A program made the translations under genes and the position numbers. A DNA stretch of 9,461 nucleotides from an uncultured Bacilli bacterium (lineage in GTDB: Bacteria > Bacillota_I > Bacilli_A > RF39 > UBA660): NCBI GenBank assembly GCA_944327425.1, contig CALVHJ010000050.1, positions 1 to 9,461 of the forward strand, written 5' to 3'. Within the stretch, counting starts at the first letter, position 1. Each line of letters opens with the position of its first letter. Of this stretch, positions 1 through 6,637 are shown piece after piece. Below the pieces are notes generated by a model. That model made no database searches. It was not told the origin of the DNA and saw nothing but the letters and a program-made list of their open reading frames with translations.

Positions 1-1343
1 TATTAAAAAAAGATAATCTAAAAAGAAATATTATTATTGGTGTTTTTGTAGTATTAATAATTAGTGCGGTAGTTCTAAATTTTACGAGAGCCAAGTATAG
101 AAGTACAGCTAGTGTACCTATTGTTGATAGTGAAGTTAATTATGTAAGACCCGATTTAAATGCAGTAGCAATAGTAGTAGATGGAGAAAGCACTAATACA
201 ATGCCGGAAGGTAATTATAAACTTTTAGATACTAGTTATTGTACAGTAAATGGAGAGGATGCTAATGTAACACTAGAATGGGATCAAACAGCTCAAATGT
301 TAACGGTAACACCATTTACAACTAGAGGAACAAAATGTTATTTGTATTTTGAGACTTCTACAACAAAAATAGTAGATACAGTATTAGGAGAAATTGAAGT
401 AAACTTAGATACACCAGACTTTAGTAAAACAAGTTGTACAAGCAAAGTATATAATGGAACATCAAGAACATGTGGAGAGGAAACAGTAGGAATATATGAA
501 GAAACAACAAGTAAAGGGACAACATACTACTATAGAGGAGATGTGGAAAATAACTATTTAGTATTTGCCAATAAATATTGGCGAATAATAAGAATAAATG
601 AAGATGGAAGTATAAGGATAATCTATAGTGGAGAAAAAGCAGAAGTAGATGGAGCAGGGAAAGAGACAGTACTAGCAAATGGCTATAATGATAGCAGTAC
701 AGATTATACTCAAATTGGAACAAGTGCCTTTAATGCATCACCAAATTATAATAGAAGTGAATATGTAGGATATACATATTCTGAAGGATATCAAAGACCA
801 AGTGAGAATCCAAGTATTGAAGAAGATAGTACAATAAAAGAGGTATTAGATCAATGGTATACAGATAACCTGCAAAGTTATGATAACCAAATAGTAAGTA
901 GTGCGAGTGCGGGATTCTGCAATGATCGAGAATTACAAAGTGGATCAGGAAGTTGGGTATCAACCGGAAGTACGCGGTACTATGCGGCATCTGAAAGAAT
1001 CAGTAATGGAATTCCAACATATGAATGTAGTAATAGTAATGACCTGTATCAAACAAAGATAGGACTCATAACAGCAGATGAAGTAATGTATGCAGGAGGA
1101 AAAAAAAGTACAACTAATTATGGTTATTATCTATATACAGGAAATTATTACTGGACCATGTCTCCGTATAGCTTTAGTGCTGCGGGCAGTCATGCTGTCG
1201 TGTACTATGTGTTTTCGTATGGCAGCCTCAACGGCAACTACGTGAACAACGCGCCGCCTGGTGTGCGCCCAGTAATAAACCTGTCAACTAATAACACAAT
1301 AACAGGAAATGGAACAATTAATGATCCATTTGTGGTCGTTTGA
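1..1343 (+). CDS. Membrane-anchored extracellular protein with C-terminal lectin-like (DGR-target-like) domain, 5' partial
   Basis: The frame that ends in TGA at 1341-1343 stays open to the left edge (first complete codon at 3), giving at least 446 residues. The ATG at 201 is internal and follows 66 in-frame codons. Those upstream codons encode a basic stretch (LKKDNLKRN) and then a hydrophobic helix (IIIGVFVVLIISAVVLNF, visible residues 10-27), a typical N-in membrane anchor, so the rest is probably extracellular. Next comes an Ig-like or beta-rich segment with two cysteines (SYCTVNG and GTKCYLYF), which could form a disulfide. A middle domain follows (YWRIIRINEDGSIR, TQIGTSAFN, AGFCNDREL, GLITADEV). 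The C-terminal part, YYWTMSPY...GVRPVINL, resembles the C-type-lectin/formylglycine-enzyme-like ends seen in DGR target proteins. The segment at about 1150-1275 has very different base composition (separate entry). Ligand and role are unknown. The coding strand before that segment is very A-rich and T-poor compared with the neighbouring genes. I recognise this protein style from AT-rich gut Bacilli, but the domain naming is from memory. Confidence 0.8.
   Translation, partial: LKKDNLKRNIIIGVFVVLIISAVVLNFTRAKYRSTASVPIVDSEVNYVRPDLNAVAIVVDGESTNTMPEGNYKLLDTSYCTVNGEDANVTLEWDQTAQMLTVTPFTTRGTKCYLYFETSTTKIVDTVLGEIEVNLDTPDFSKTSCTSKVYNGTSRTCGEETVGIYEETTSKGTTYYYRGDVENNYLVFANKYWRIIRINEDGSIRIIYSGEKAEVDGAGKETVLANGYNDSSTDYTQIGTSAFNASPNYNRSEYVGYTYSEGYQRPSENPSIEEDSTIKEVLDQWYTDNLQSYDNQIVSSASAGFCNDRELQSGSGSWVSTGSTRYYAASERISNGIPTYECSNSNDLYQTKIGLITADEVMYAGGKKSTTNYGYYLYTGNYYWTMSPYSFSAAGSHAVVYYVFSYGSLNGNYVNNAPPGVRPVINLSTNNTITGNGTINDPFVVV
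1150..1275 (+). other. Putative variable region (VR) of a diversity-generating retroelement target gene
   Basis: Hand count of 1151-1270 gives A 20, C 34, G 34, T 32 (57% GC, 17% A). The preceding 120 bases (1021-1140) have about 30% GC and 44% A in the same gene. Of the 35 codons from TAT (1167) to CCA (1269), 26 end in C or T and only the last ends in A, in a gene that otherwise prefers A-ending codons. The segment encodes a lectin-fold-like end: invariant-looking WTMSPY at the start, GVRPVINL at the end, and a Ser/Gly/Tyr/Asn/Ala-rich stretch between. DGRs replace template adenines at random, usually in AAY codons, which leaves a block depleted in A and rich in NNY codons near the 3' end of the target gene. 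The boundaries are approximate. No template repeat or reverse transcriptase is present in the window, so the assignment is inference from composition, position and protein context. Confidence 0.6.
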
Positions 1344-1356
1344 GTGTAAACAAAAC

Positions 1357-1385
1357 GTAAATGTATGTAAATAATTTACATTTGC
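1357..1385. repeat. A/T-rich dyad downstream of the repertoire gene
   Basis: A perfect 17-nt palindrome, ATGTAAAT-A-ATTTACAT, lies at 1365-1381, starting 22 bases after the TGA of the upstream gene. An alternative, longer fold pairs 1357-1365 with 1377-1385 (9 pairs including one G-T) around an 11-base loop. There is no T-run after it, so it is not a standard terminator. Its core TGTAAA-N3-TTTACA recurs at 6607-6621. It could be an operator, a weak transcript-end structure, or chance in AT-rich DNA. Confidence 0.45.
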
Positions 1386-1425
1386 ATTACTTTAGCTTGA
1401 TTATCCAAAACTATTAAATATATTG

Positions 1426-1441
1426 AAAATATTAATATTTT
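1426..1441. repeat. 16-nt perfect A/T palindrome
   Basis: AAAATATTAATATTTT is self-complementary over its whole length. It sits between the dyad at 1357-1385 and the terminator at 1446-1492. It contains only A and T, so chance is quite possible. No function is claimed. Confidence 0.3.
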
Positions 1442-1445
1442 AATT

Positions 1446-1492
1446 AAACATTAACCTTTAAATTGTTAATAACAATGTGGTTAATGTTTTTT
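1446..1492 (+). terminator. Intrinsic terminator of the upstream gene, with nested inner hairpin
   Basis: AAACATTAACC (1446-1456) pairs perfectly with GGTTAATGTTT (1479-1489), an 11-bp stem that runs into a six-T tract (1487-1492). The 22-base loop contains a second hairpin, ATTGTT/AACAAT (1462-1467 with 1471-1476, loop AAT). It ends transcription about 150 bases after the repertoire gene stop and insulates it from pcrA, whose promoter starts only about 45 bases downstream. Confidence 0.75.
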
Positions 1493-1513
1493 GGTGGTAT
1501 AAAAAGTGTAAAG

Positions 1514-1546
1514 TTACTTTTTTTCATACACTTGTTTTGGTATAAT
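1514..1546 (+). promoter_or_regulatory. Extended -10 promoter of pcrA
   Basis: A consensus TATAAT at 1541-1546 is preceded by TGG, giving the extended -10 form TG-N-TATAAT. The -35 is poor: T-rich at 17-bp spacing, or TTACTT at 1514-1519 with an overlong spacer. That is usual for extended -10 promoters. Transcription would start near 1553, only about 15 bases before the pcrA ATG at 1568. This rules out the longer reading-frame start at 1463, which lies upstream of the promoter and inside the terminator. Confidence 0.7.
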
Positions 1547-1553
1547 TATAATG

Positions 1554-1560
1554 AAGGTGA
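1554..1560 (+). promoter_or_regulatory. Ribosome binding site deciding the pcrA start
   Basis: AAGGTGA lies 7 bases before ATG 1568. It matches the anti-Shine-Dalgarno sequence well and supports 1568 as the start, in agreement with the promoter position and with the usual N terminus of UvrD/PcrA proteins. Confidence 0.8.
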
Positions 1561-1567
1561 TAGTAGT

Positions 1568-3649
1568 ATGTTTGATAAGTTAAATGAACAACAATTAGAA
1601 GCGGTTAGGCATATAGATGGTCCATGTTTAGTTATAGCCGGAGCAGGTTCAGGAAAGACAAAAGTGCTTACAACTAGAATAGCTTATCTTCTTGAATCAG
1701 GAATTAGTGATTATAATATTTTAGCTATAACATTTACTAATAAAGCGGCTAAAGAGATGAGGGAAAGACTAAATGTATTAGTTCCGGATAATCATGTTTT
1801 TGTAGGTACTTTTCACTCTTTTGGGCTTAAAATAATTAGAAAAAATATTGAAGCTTTAGGAATGAATAAGAATTTTACAATCTTAGATAGTGATGATGTT
1901 TTAAGTTTGATTAAGAAGATTATGAAAGAAAAAGGAATAGATATTAAAGAAGTAAGTCCTTATTTTGTACGTAATAAAATTAGTTTTATTAAAAATGAAT
2001 TATTAACAGATGCAGATATGGATAAGTTTTTTAATACGCCTGTTGAAAAACAAGTAATAGAGATATATCATGAGTATGATAGATTATTAAGAAAAAATAA
2101 TTCTGTTGATTTTGATGATTTACTTAAGTTACCAGTAGAGTTATTTAAGAAAGATAAGGATATTCTTCTTAAATATCAAGAACATTATAAATATATTTTA
2201 ATTGATGAATATCAAGATACTAATGAGGTACAGTATAAGTTAAGCAGACTTTTAGCTGATAAATATAAAAATATTTTTGTGGTAGGAGATCCTAGTCAGT
2301 CTATATATGGTTTTAGAGGGGCTAATTTTAGAAATATTTTAGATTTTGAGAAAAATTTTAAAGATACAAAAGTTGTTAAATTAGAGCAAAATTATCGAAG
2401 TACAAAAAACATTTTAGATGCAGCTAATTCTGTAATTAAAAATAATAAAGAAAGAAAAGAAATGGATTTGTATAGTACTTTAGGTGATGGTGTTAAAATT
2501 AAGTATATGCGTAGTTATGATGAAAAACATGAAATAGCTTTAATTGTGGATGAAATAAAAAAATTGTTAAATGAAGGATATACTTATCAAGATATAGCTA
2601 TATTTTATCGGACTAATGCTCAATCAAGAAATGTAGAGGAAGTTTTGCTTAAAAATGGATTTCCTTATAAAGTAGTAGGTAGTTATTATTTCTATAATAG
2701 AAAAGAGATTAAGGATTTACTTTGTTATTTGCGACTTATTAATAATACGAATGATGATGTTAGTTTAAGAAGAGTTATTAACACTCCAAAAAGAAAAATA
2801 GGTAATAAAAGTATTCTTGATTTAGAAAGAAGAGCTGATGATTTAGGATTATCGATGTTTGAAGCTATAGATTCAGGAAAAGAGCTTGAGTTTAAGAATA
2901 TTATTTTAGAATTACAGAATGATGCTCTTAATTTATCTTTAACTGAATTAATTGATGTTGTTTTGGAAAAAAGTGGACTCAAGAAAGAATTAGAACAAGA
3001 ACATTCTTTAGAAGCGGATTTACGGCTTGAAAACTTGATGGAGTTTAAGAGTATTACGGCATCTTATGAAGCTCGGACGGGTTCAGTTAATTTAAATGAT
3101 TTTTTAGAAGAAGTTAGTTTAATCGCGGATATTTCCGAACATCAAGATGATGATAATGTTATTACCCTAATGACTTTACATAGTGCTAAAGGACTAGAAT
3201 TTCCAGTAGTGTTTATTATAGGTATGGAAGAAGGGATATTTCCTCATCAAAATGCTTTTTTTGAAGGTGATGCGGGAATTGAAGAGGAAAGGAGACTTTG
3301 TTATGTAGGTTTTACAAGAGCTAAAGAAAGATTATATTTAACAAATGCTAAAAGAAGAATGCTTTATGGTAAGACAACTGCTAATGTTCCTTCAAGATTT
3401 ATTAATGAAATAGAAGGAGATGTTTTAGAAACAGTTAATAGTGGAATTAAAGAAGAAAAGGTCTTAAATAAAGATGAATTGTATAGCAATTTAGATGTAG
3501 ATTATCAAAAAGGGGATATTGTTATGCATACGATTTATGGTAAAGGAGTAGTATTAGATGTAGATGATAAGTTTGTAAATATTGCTTTTGCTAAAAATTT
3601 TGGAATTAGAAAATTGCTGAAAAATCATAAGAGTTTAAAGAAGTTGTGA
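1568..3649 (+). CDS. pcrA: ATP-dependent DNA helicase PcrA/UvrD (superfamily 1A)
   Basis: A 693-residue 3'-to-5' DNA helicase that removes proteins from DNA and acts in repair and replication. All SF1A motifs are present: Q motif LNEQQLEAV (residues 5-13), Walker A GAGSGKT (25-31, K30), motif Ia ITFTNKAAKEM (about 54-64), GTFHSF (80-85), Walker B DEYQDTN (213-219), motif III GDPSQSIYGFRGA (240-252), motif IV EQNYRST (273-279), motif V TLHSAKGLEF (536-545) and motif VI with RRLCYVGFTRAKERLYL (575-591). The last ~50 residues (GDIVMHTIYGKGVVLDV...IRKLLKNHKSL) match the Tudor-like C-terminal domain through which PcrA contacts RNA polymerase. The protein is somewhat shorter than typical Bacillus PcrA (about 740), mostly in the linker before that domain. 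The start at 1568 is set by the ribosome binding site and promoter; 35 extra in-frame codons upstream are discarded. It ends with tandem stops TGA TAA. UvrD versus PcrA naming is by lineage; the family is certain. Confidence 0.96.
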   Translation: MFDKLNEQQLEAVRHIDGPCLVIAGAGSGKTKVLTTRIAYLLESGISDYNILAITFTNKAAKEMRERLNVLVPDNHVFVGTFHSFGLKIIRKNIEALGMNKNFTILDSDDVLSLIKKIMKEKGIDIKEVSPYFVRNKISFIKNELLTDADMDKFFNTPVEKQVIEIYHEYDRLLRKNNSVDFDDLLKLPVELFKKDKDILLKYQEHYKYILIDEYQDTNEVQYKLSRLLADKYKNIFVVGDPSQSIYGFRGANFRNILDFEKNFKDTKVVKLEQNYRSTKNILDAANSVIKNNKERKEMDLYSTLGDGVKIKYMRSYDEKHEIALIVDEIKKLLNEGYTYQDIAIFYRTNAQSRNVEEVLLKNGFPYKVVGSYYFYNRKEIKDLLCYLRLINNTNDDVSLRRVINTPKRKIGNKSILDLERRADDLGLSMFEAIDSGKELEFKNIILELQNDALNLSLTELIDVVLEKSGLKKELEQEHSLEADLRLENLMEFKSITASYEARTGSVNLNDFLEEVSLIADISEHQDDDNVITLMTLHSAKGLEFPVVFIIGMEEGIFPHQNAFFEGDAGIEEERRLCYVGFTRAKERLYLTNAKRRMLYGKTTANVPSRFINEIEGDVLETVNSGIKEEKVLNKDELYSNLDVDYQKGDIVMHTIYGKGVVLDVDDKFVNIAFAKNFGIRKLLKNHKSLKKL

Positions 3650-3667
3650 TAAATAAATTAAAAATAA

Positions 3668-3695
3668 TTGACTAATAATTAGAGCATGTTATAAT
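3668..3695 (+). promoter_or_regulatory. Sigma-A promoter of the nucleotidyltransferase-ligA operon
   Basis: TTGACT (3668-3673) and TATAAT (3690-3695) are separated by 16 bases. TGT directly before the -10 makes it an extended -10 element as well. Transcription should start near 3702. A Shine-Dalgarno GGAGG (3707-3711) lies just upstream of ATG 3716. The promoter begins 19 bases after the pcrA stop. No terminator is visible in between, so pcrA readthrough into the pair is also possible. Confidence 0.8.
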
Positions 3696-3715
3696 AAAGG
3701 AAAGATGGAGGATAT

Positions 3716-4618
3716 ATGGAAAAGACATTAGTAGTTATGGCGGCAGGAATGGGAAGCCGTTTTGGTGGTTTAAAACAAATTGAACCAGTGGGGCCGAATG
3801 GTGAATTTATAATTGATTATTCAGTTTATGATGCAAAAAGAGCTGGTTTTAGTAAAGTAGTATTTGTAATAAAAAAAGAACTTTTAGATGTATTTAAAGA
3901 AACGATTGGGAAGAGATTGGAAGATAAAATAGAGGTAGCTTATGCTTTTCAAGATATAAATGATATACCGAGTAAAAAATATCTTGCCCAAAAAAGAGAG
4001 AAACCTTGGGGAACAGTACAAGCCGTACTTAGTGCGAAAGAGTATGTAAAAGGAGATTTTGCGGTTATTAATGCTGATGATTTTTATGGGTATGATACGT
4101 ATAGAAAAGCTAGTCGTTTTTTAGATAGTAGTACGTTAGAAAACGTTTATGCTTCAATTACATTCCCTTATATTAAAACGGCTTCTTTATATGGAAGTGT
4201 GAAAAGAGCAGTGTGTTTTTTAGAAGATGATAATATTACTAGATTAGTGGAAAGTAAGATAACTACTAAGGATGGTTATGCGCTAGCAGAACCTTTAAAT
4301 GGAGATGAAGCTTTTAAAATAGATTTAGATCAAGAAGTTTCGATGAATATTTTTGCTTTTAAAAATAGTTTTTTTGGCTTTTTGGAGGAATATTTTAATG
4401 ATTTTTTTAAACAAGATGATGAAGTTATTTTGAAAAGTGAAGCATTGTTGCCACTTGTGGTTGAACAAAAAATACAAGAAGGAAAAATTGTTTTAAAGAA
4501 TATTAAAACGGATAGTTCTTGGTTTGGAATAACTTATAAAGAAGATTTAGAGGGATTAAAAAAAGCAATAAATGAGCTTGTTAGTAAAGGAGAGTATCCA
4601 AGTAAGCTTTGGGAATAA
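3716..4618 (+). CDS. NDP-sugar pyrophosphorylase-like nucleotidyltransferase
   Basis: A 300-residue soluble protein of the NTP-transferase (GT-A-like) fold, expected to transfer a nucleoside monophosphate from an NTP to a phosphorylated sugar or similar acceptor, releasing pyrophosphate. The nucleotide-binding signature is at the N terminus: VVMAAGMGSRFGGLKQ (residues 6-21), with G11, G13, R15 and K20. The region KPWGTVQAV (96-104) and the acidic metal site NADDFYG (119-125) follow. The C terminus, with WFGITYKED...GEYPSKLW, is a conserved ending that I associate with a nucleotidyltransferase family of unassigned substrate. It is first in a two-gene unit, with ligA starting one base after its stop. 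No other sugar, lipid or wall gene in the window identifies the substrate, so no gene symbol is given. It is not clearly GalU, RmlA or GlmU. Confidence 0.85.
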   Translation: MEKTLVVMAAGMGSRFGGLKQIEPVGPNGEFIIDYSVYDAKRAGFSKVVFVIKKELLDVFKETIGKRLEDKIEVAYAFQDINDIPSKKYLAQKREKPWGTVQAVLSAKEYVKGDFAVINADDFYGYDTYRKASRFLDSSTLENVYASITFPYIKTASLYGSVKRAVCFLEDDNITRLVESKITTKDGYALAEPLNGDEAFKIDLDQEVSMNIFAFKNSFFGFLEEYFNDFFKQDDEVILKSEALLPLVVEQKIQEGKIVLKNIKTDSSWFGITYKEDLEGLKKAINELVSKGEYPSKLWE

Positions 4619-4619
4619 G

Positions 4620-6611
4620 ATGGAAGATATAAAAAAAAGAATAGTACAATTAACTAATATTTTAAATAAAGCTAATTATGAATATTATAATTTGGATAAT
4701 CCCTCTATTACTGATCAAGAATATGATAAATACTTAAGAGAATTAATAGATTTAGAAGAGAAATATCCAGAGTATCAAGATCCTAATAGTCCAACAAAAA
4801 GAGTTGGGGGAGAAGCAATAGATAAATTTAGCAAGGTAAGACATTCTATTCCAATGATAAGTCTTGCTAATGTCTTTAATGAAGAAGAAATAAGAGATTT
4901 TGATCAGCGAATTAGAAATGCACACTTTAAGCCAGAATATGTTTGTGAGCTTAAAATAGATGGGTTAAGTGTTTCCCTGCATTATGAACATGGAAAATTA
5001 AAGTTTGCAGCGACACGTGGGGACGGTATTATTGGCGAAGATATAACTCATAATGTAAAAACAATAAAGACTGTTCCTCTAGATTTAGGGCTTGATATCG
5101 ATATTGAGGTTCGTGGGGAGATATACATGAACAAAGCTACTTTGGAAAAACTAAATCGAGAAAGAGAAAAAAATGGTGAAGTTAAACTTCAAAATGTAAG
5201 AAATGCGGCGGCTGGTTCTATTAGACAACTTGATCCTAAGGTGGCACAAAAAAGACATTTGGATACTTGGATATATCATTTACCTAATCCTTTAGATTAT
5301 GGAATAAATACACATTATGAAGCATTACAATATATGCATAGCTTAGGTTTTAAAGTTAATCCGGCTTCAAAATTGGTAAAGAATGTTGAGGGAATACTAG
5401 ATTTTATAAAAGAATATACTGATAAAAGAGATGATCTTCCTTATGAAATAGACGGTATCGTTATTAAAGTTAATGATATTAAAATGCAACAAGAACTTGG
5501 TTCAACGGTGAAATATCCTAGATGGGCAACAGCTTATAAGTTTCCGGCTCGAGAAGTCCTTACTAAACTTATTGATATTAAATTTACGGTAGGGCGTACT
5601 GGACAAGTAACTCCTAATGCGGTATTAGAACCAGCAATAGTTATGGGTTCAACGATTAGAAGAGCTACTTTACATAATGAAGATTATTGTGTAGCTTTAG
5701 ATTTGCGAATAGGGGATATTGTTGCTATTAAAAAAGCTGGTGATGTTATTCCCGAAGTAGTGGAAGCTAAGACGGATAGACGAATTGGGACGGAAAAACC
5801 TTTTAAAATGATTAATAATTGTCCTATATGTGGTAGTGTGTTGGTAAAAAAAGGTAATGTTGATTATTTTTGTGTAAATGATAATTGTCCGCGGAAAAAT
5901 ATTGAAGGATTAATACACTATGCTAGTAGGAATGCGATGAATATTGATGGCTTAGGTAATGAGATAATTGAAGATTTTTATAATGAAGGATTTGTTCGGA
6001 ATATACCCGATTTTTATCGTTTACATGAACATAAGGAAGATATTATAGAACTTGAAGGTTATGGTCAAAAAAAAGTAGGTAATTTACTTTTGGCTATTGA
6101 AGAAAGTAAAAATAATAGTGTGGAAAGACTTATATTTGGCCTTGGAATATCTGGAATTGGTTCTAAAAATGCTAAACTTTTAGCGGCTACTTTTAAAGAT
6201 ATTGATAGACTTAAGGTGGCAACATATGAAGAGTTAATTGCTATTAAAGATATAGGTGATGTTTTAGCTCAAAATATTGTTCTTTATTTTAGCGATGCTA
6301 GTAATTTAGAACTTATTGAAACCCTAAAAAATATGGGGGTTAATATGAAATATTTAGGGGAAGAAGCAAAAGTAAATGATAATATAACCGATAAAAAGTT
6401 TGTTATTACGGGTACTATTAGTTTTATGAGTAGAGAGGAAATTAAAACTTTAATTGAATCTTTTGGGGGTAAATGTGTAGATAGTGTTAGTAAAAAAACC
6501 GATGTAGTTATAGTTGGAGATGCACCTGGAAGTAAGTATACTAAAGCACAAGAGTTAGGAATAACTATTTGGAATGAAGATAAATTCAAAGAAATTGTAG
6601 ATAGTTTGTAA
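4620..6611 (+). CDS. ligA: NAD-dependent DNA ligase LigA
   Basis: 663 residues, close to the usual ~670. It seals nicks in duplex DNA with NAD as the adenyl donor, joining Okazaki fragments and finishing repair. Domains in order: NAD-binding domain Ia (about 1-60, with YYNLDNPSITDQEYD), adenylation domain with nucleophile K112 in KIDG and R133 in TRGDG, OB fold (VGRTGQVTPNAVLEPA), four-cysteine zinc finger (C401, C404, C418, C423), helix-hairpin-helix repeats (ELEGYGQKKVGNLL, FGLGISGIGSKNAK, AIKDIGDVLAQNI), and a C-terminal BRCT domain (591-663, KFVITGTISFMSREEI). I chose ATG 4620 over the in-frame ATG at 4572 because the family begins at this residue and the upstream start lies inside the previous gene. 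The start follows the nucleotidyltransferase stop by one base (TAAGATG) with only a weak GGGA nearby, suggesting translational coupling. The stop codon lies inside a terminator hairpin. Confidence 0.97.
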   Translation: MEDIKKRIVQLTNILNKANYEYYNLDNPSITDQEYDKYLRELIDLEEKYPEYQDPNSPTKRVGGEAIDKFSKVRHSIPMISLANVFNEEEIRDFDQRIRNAHFKPEYVCELKIDGLSVSLHYEHGKLKFAATRGDGIIGEDITHNVKTIKTVPLDLGLDIDIEVRGEIYMNKATLEKLNREREKNGEVKLQNVRNAAAGSIRQLDPKVAQKRHLDTWIYHLPNPLDYGINTHYEALQYMHSLGFKVNPASKLVKNVEGILDFIKEYTDKRDDLPYEIDGIVIKVNDIKMQQELGSTVKYPRWATAYKFPAREVLTKLIDIKFTVGRTGQVTPNAVLEPAIVMGSTIRRATLHNEDYCVALDLRIGDIVAIKKAGDVIPEVVEAKTDRRIGTEKPFKMINNCPICGSVLVKKGNVDYFCVNDNCPRKNIEGLIHYASRNAMNIDGLGNEIIEDFYNEGFVRNIPDFYRLHEHKEDIIELEGYGQKKVGNLLLAIEESKNNSVERLIFGLGISGIGSKNAKLLAATFKDIDRLKVATYEELIAIKDIGDVLAQNIVLYFSDASNLELIETLKNMGVNMKYLGEEAKVNDNITDKKFVITGTISFMSREEIKTLIESFGGKCVDSVSKKTDVVIVGDAPGSKYTKAQELGITIWNEDKFKEIVDSL

Positions 6612-6631
6612 ACTGTTTACAATTTTTATTT
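6606..6631 (+). terminator. Intrinsic terminator overlapping the ligA stop codon
   Basis: The perfect dyad TTGTAAAC-T-GTTTACAA (6606-6622) folds as a 7-bp stem with a CTG loop and is followed by TTTTTATTT. The ligA stop TAA (6609-6611) forms part of the left arm. The stem is A/T-rich, so efficiency may be modest. The dyad core TGTAAA-N3-TTTACA is shared with 1366-1380, so an operator role is an alternative. Confidence 0.6.
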
Positions 6632-6637
6632 ACAATC

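Noticed and set aside
201..203. ATG as the start of the surface protein gene
   Set aside because: The frame is open for 66 codons upstream and encodes a membrane anchor, and there is no clear Shine-Dalgarno right before 201.
421..990. Two minus-strand open frames (421-723 and 730-990)
   Set aside because: They are antisense to the surface gene, with low-complexity Leu/His/Tyr-rich products that mirror its A-rich codons, and no start signals.
1150..1275. GC-rich block as an insertion or horizontally acquired cassette, not a variable region
   Set aside because: The reading frame and domain run straight through, with conserved-looking motifs at both edges, and no terminal repeats or target duplication are visible. 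It is not fully excluded.
1280..1306. CCTGT/ACAGG hairpin just after the putative variable region
   Set aside because: It is only a 5-bp stem with a 17-base loop, too weak to call a DGR target-recognition hairpin.
1463..1567. 35-codon N-terminal extension of pcrA
   Set aside because: It starts inside the terminator loop, lies upstream of the extended -10 promoter at 1538-1546, and is absent from the PcrA family. AAGGTGA supports ATG 1568.
2725..2982. Minus-strand open frame inside pcrA
   Set aside because: It is a shadow of conserved helicase coding sequence. The product has no recognisable features.
4572..4619. 16-codon N-terminal extension of ligA
   Set aside because: It lies within the nucleotidyltransferase coding region, has no ribosome binding site, and the family N terminus begins at ATG 4620.
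6284..6589. Minus-strand open frame inside ligA
   Set aside because: It is antisense to the conserved BRCT region and has no promoter or ribosome binding site.
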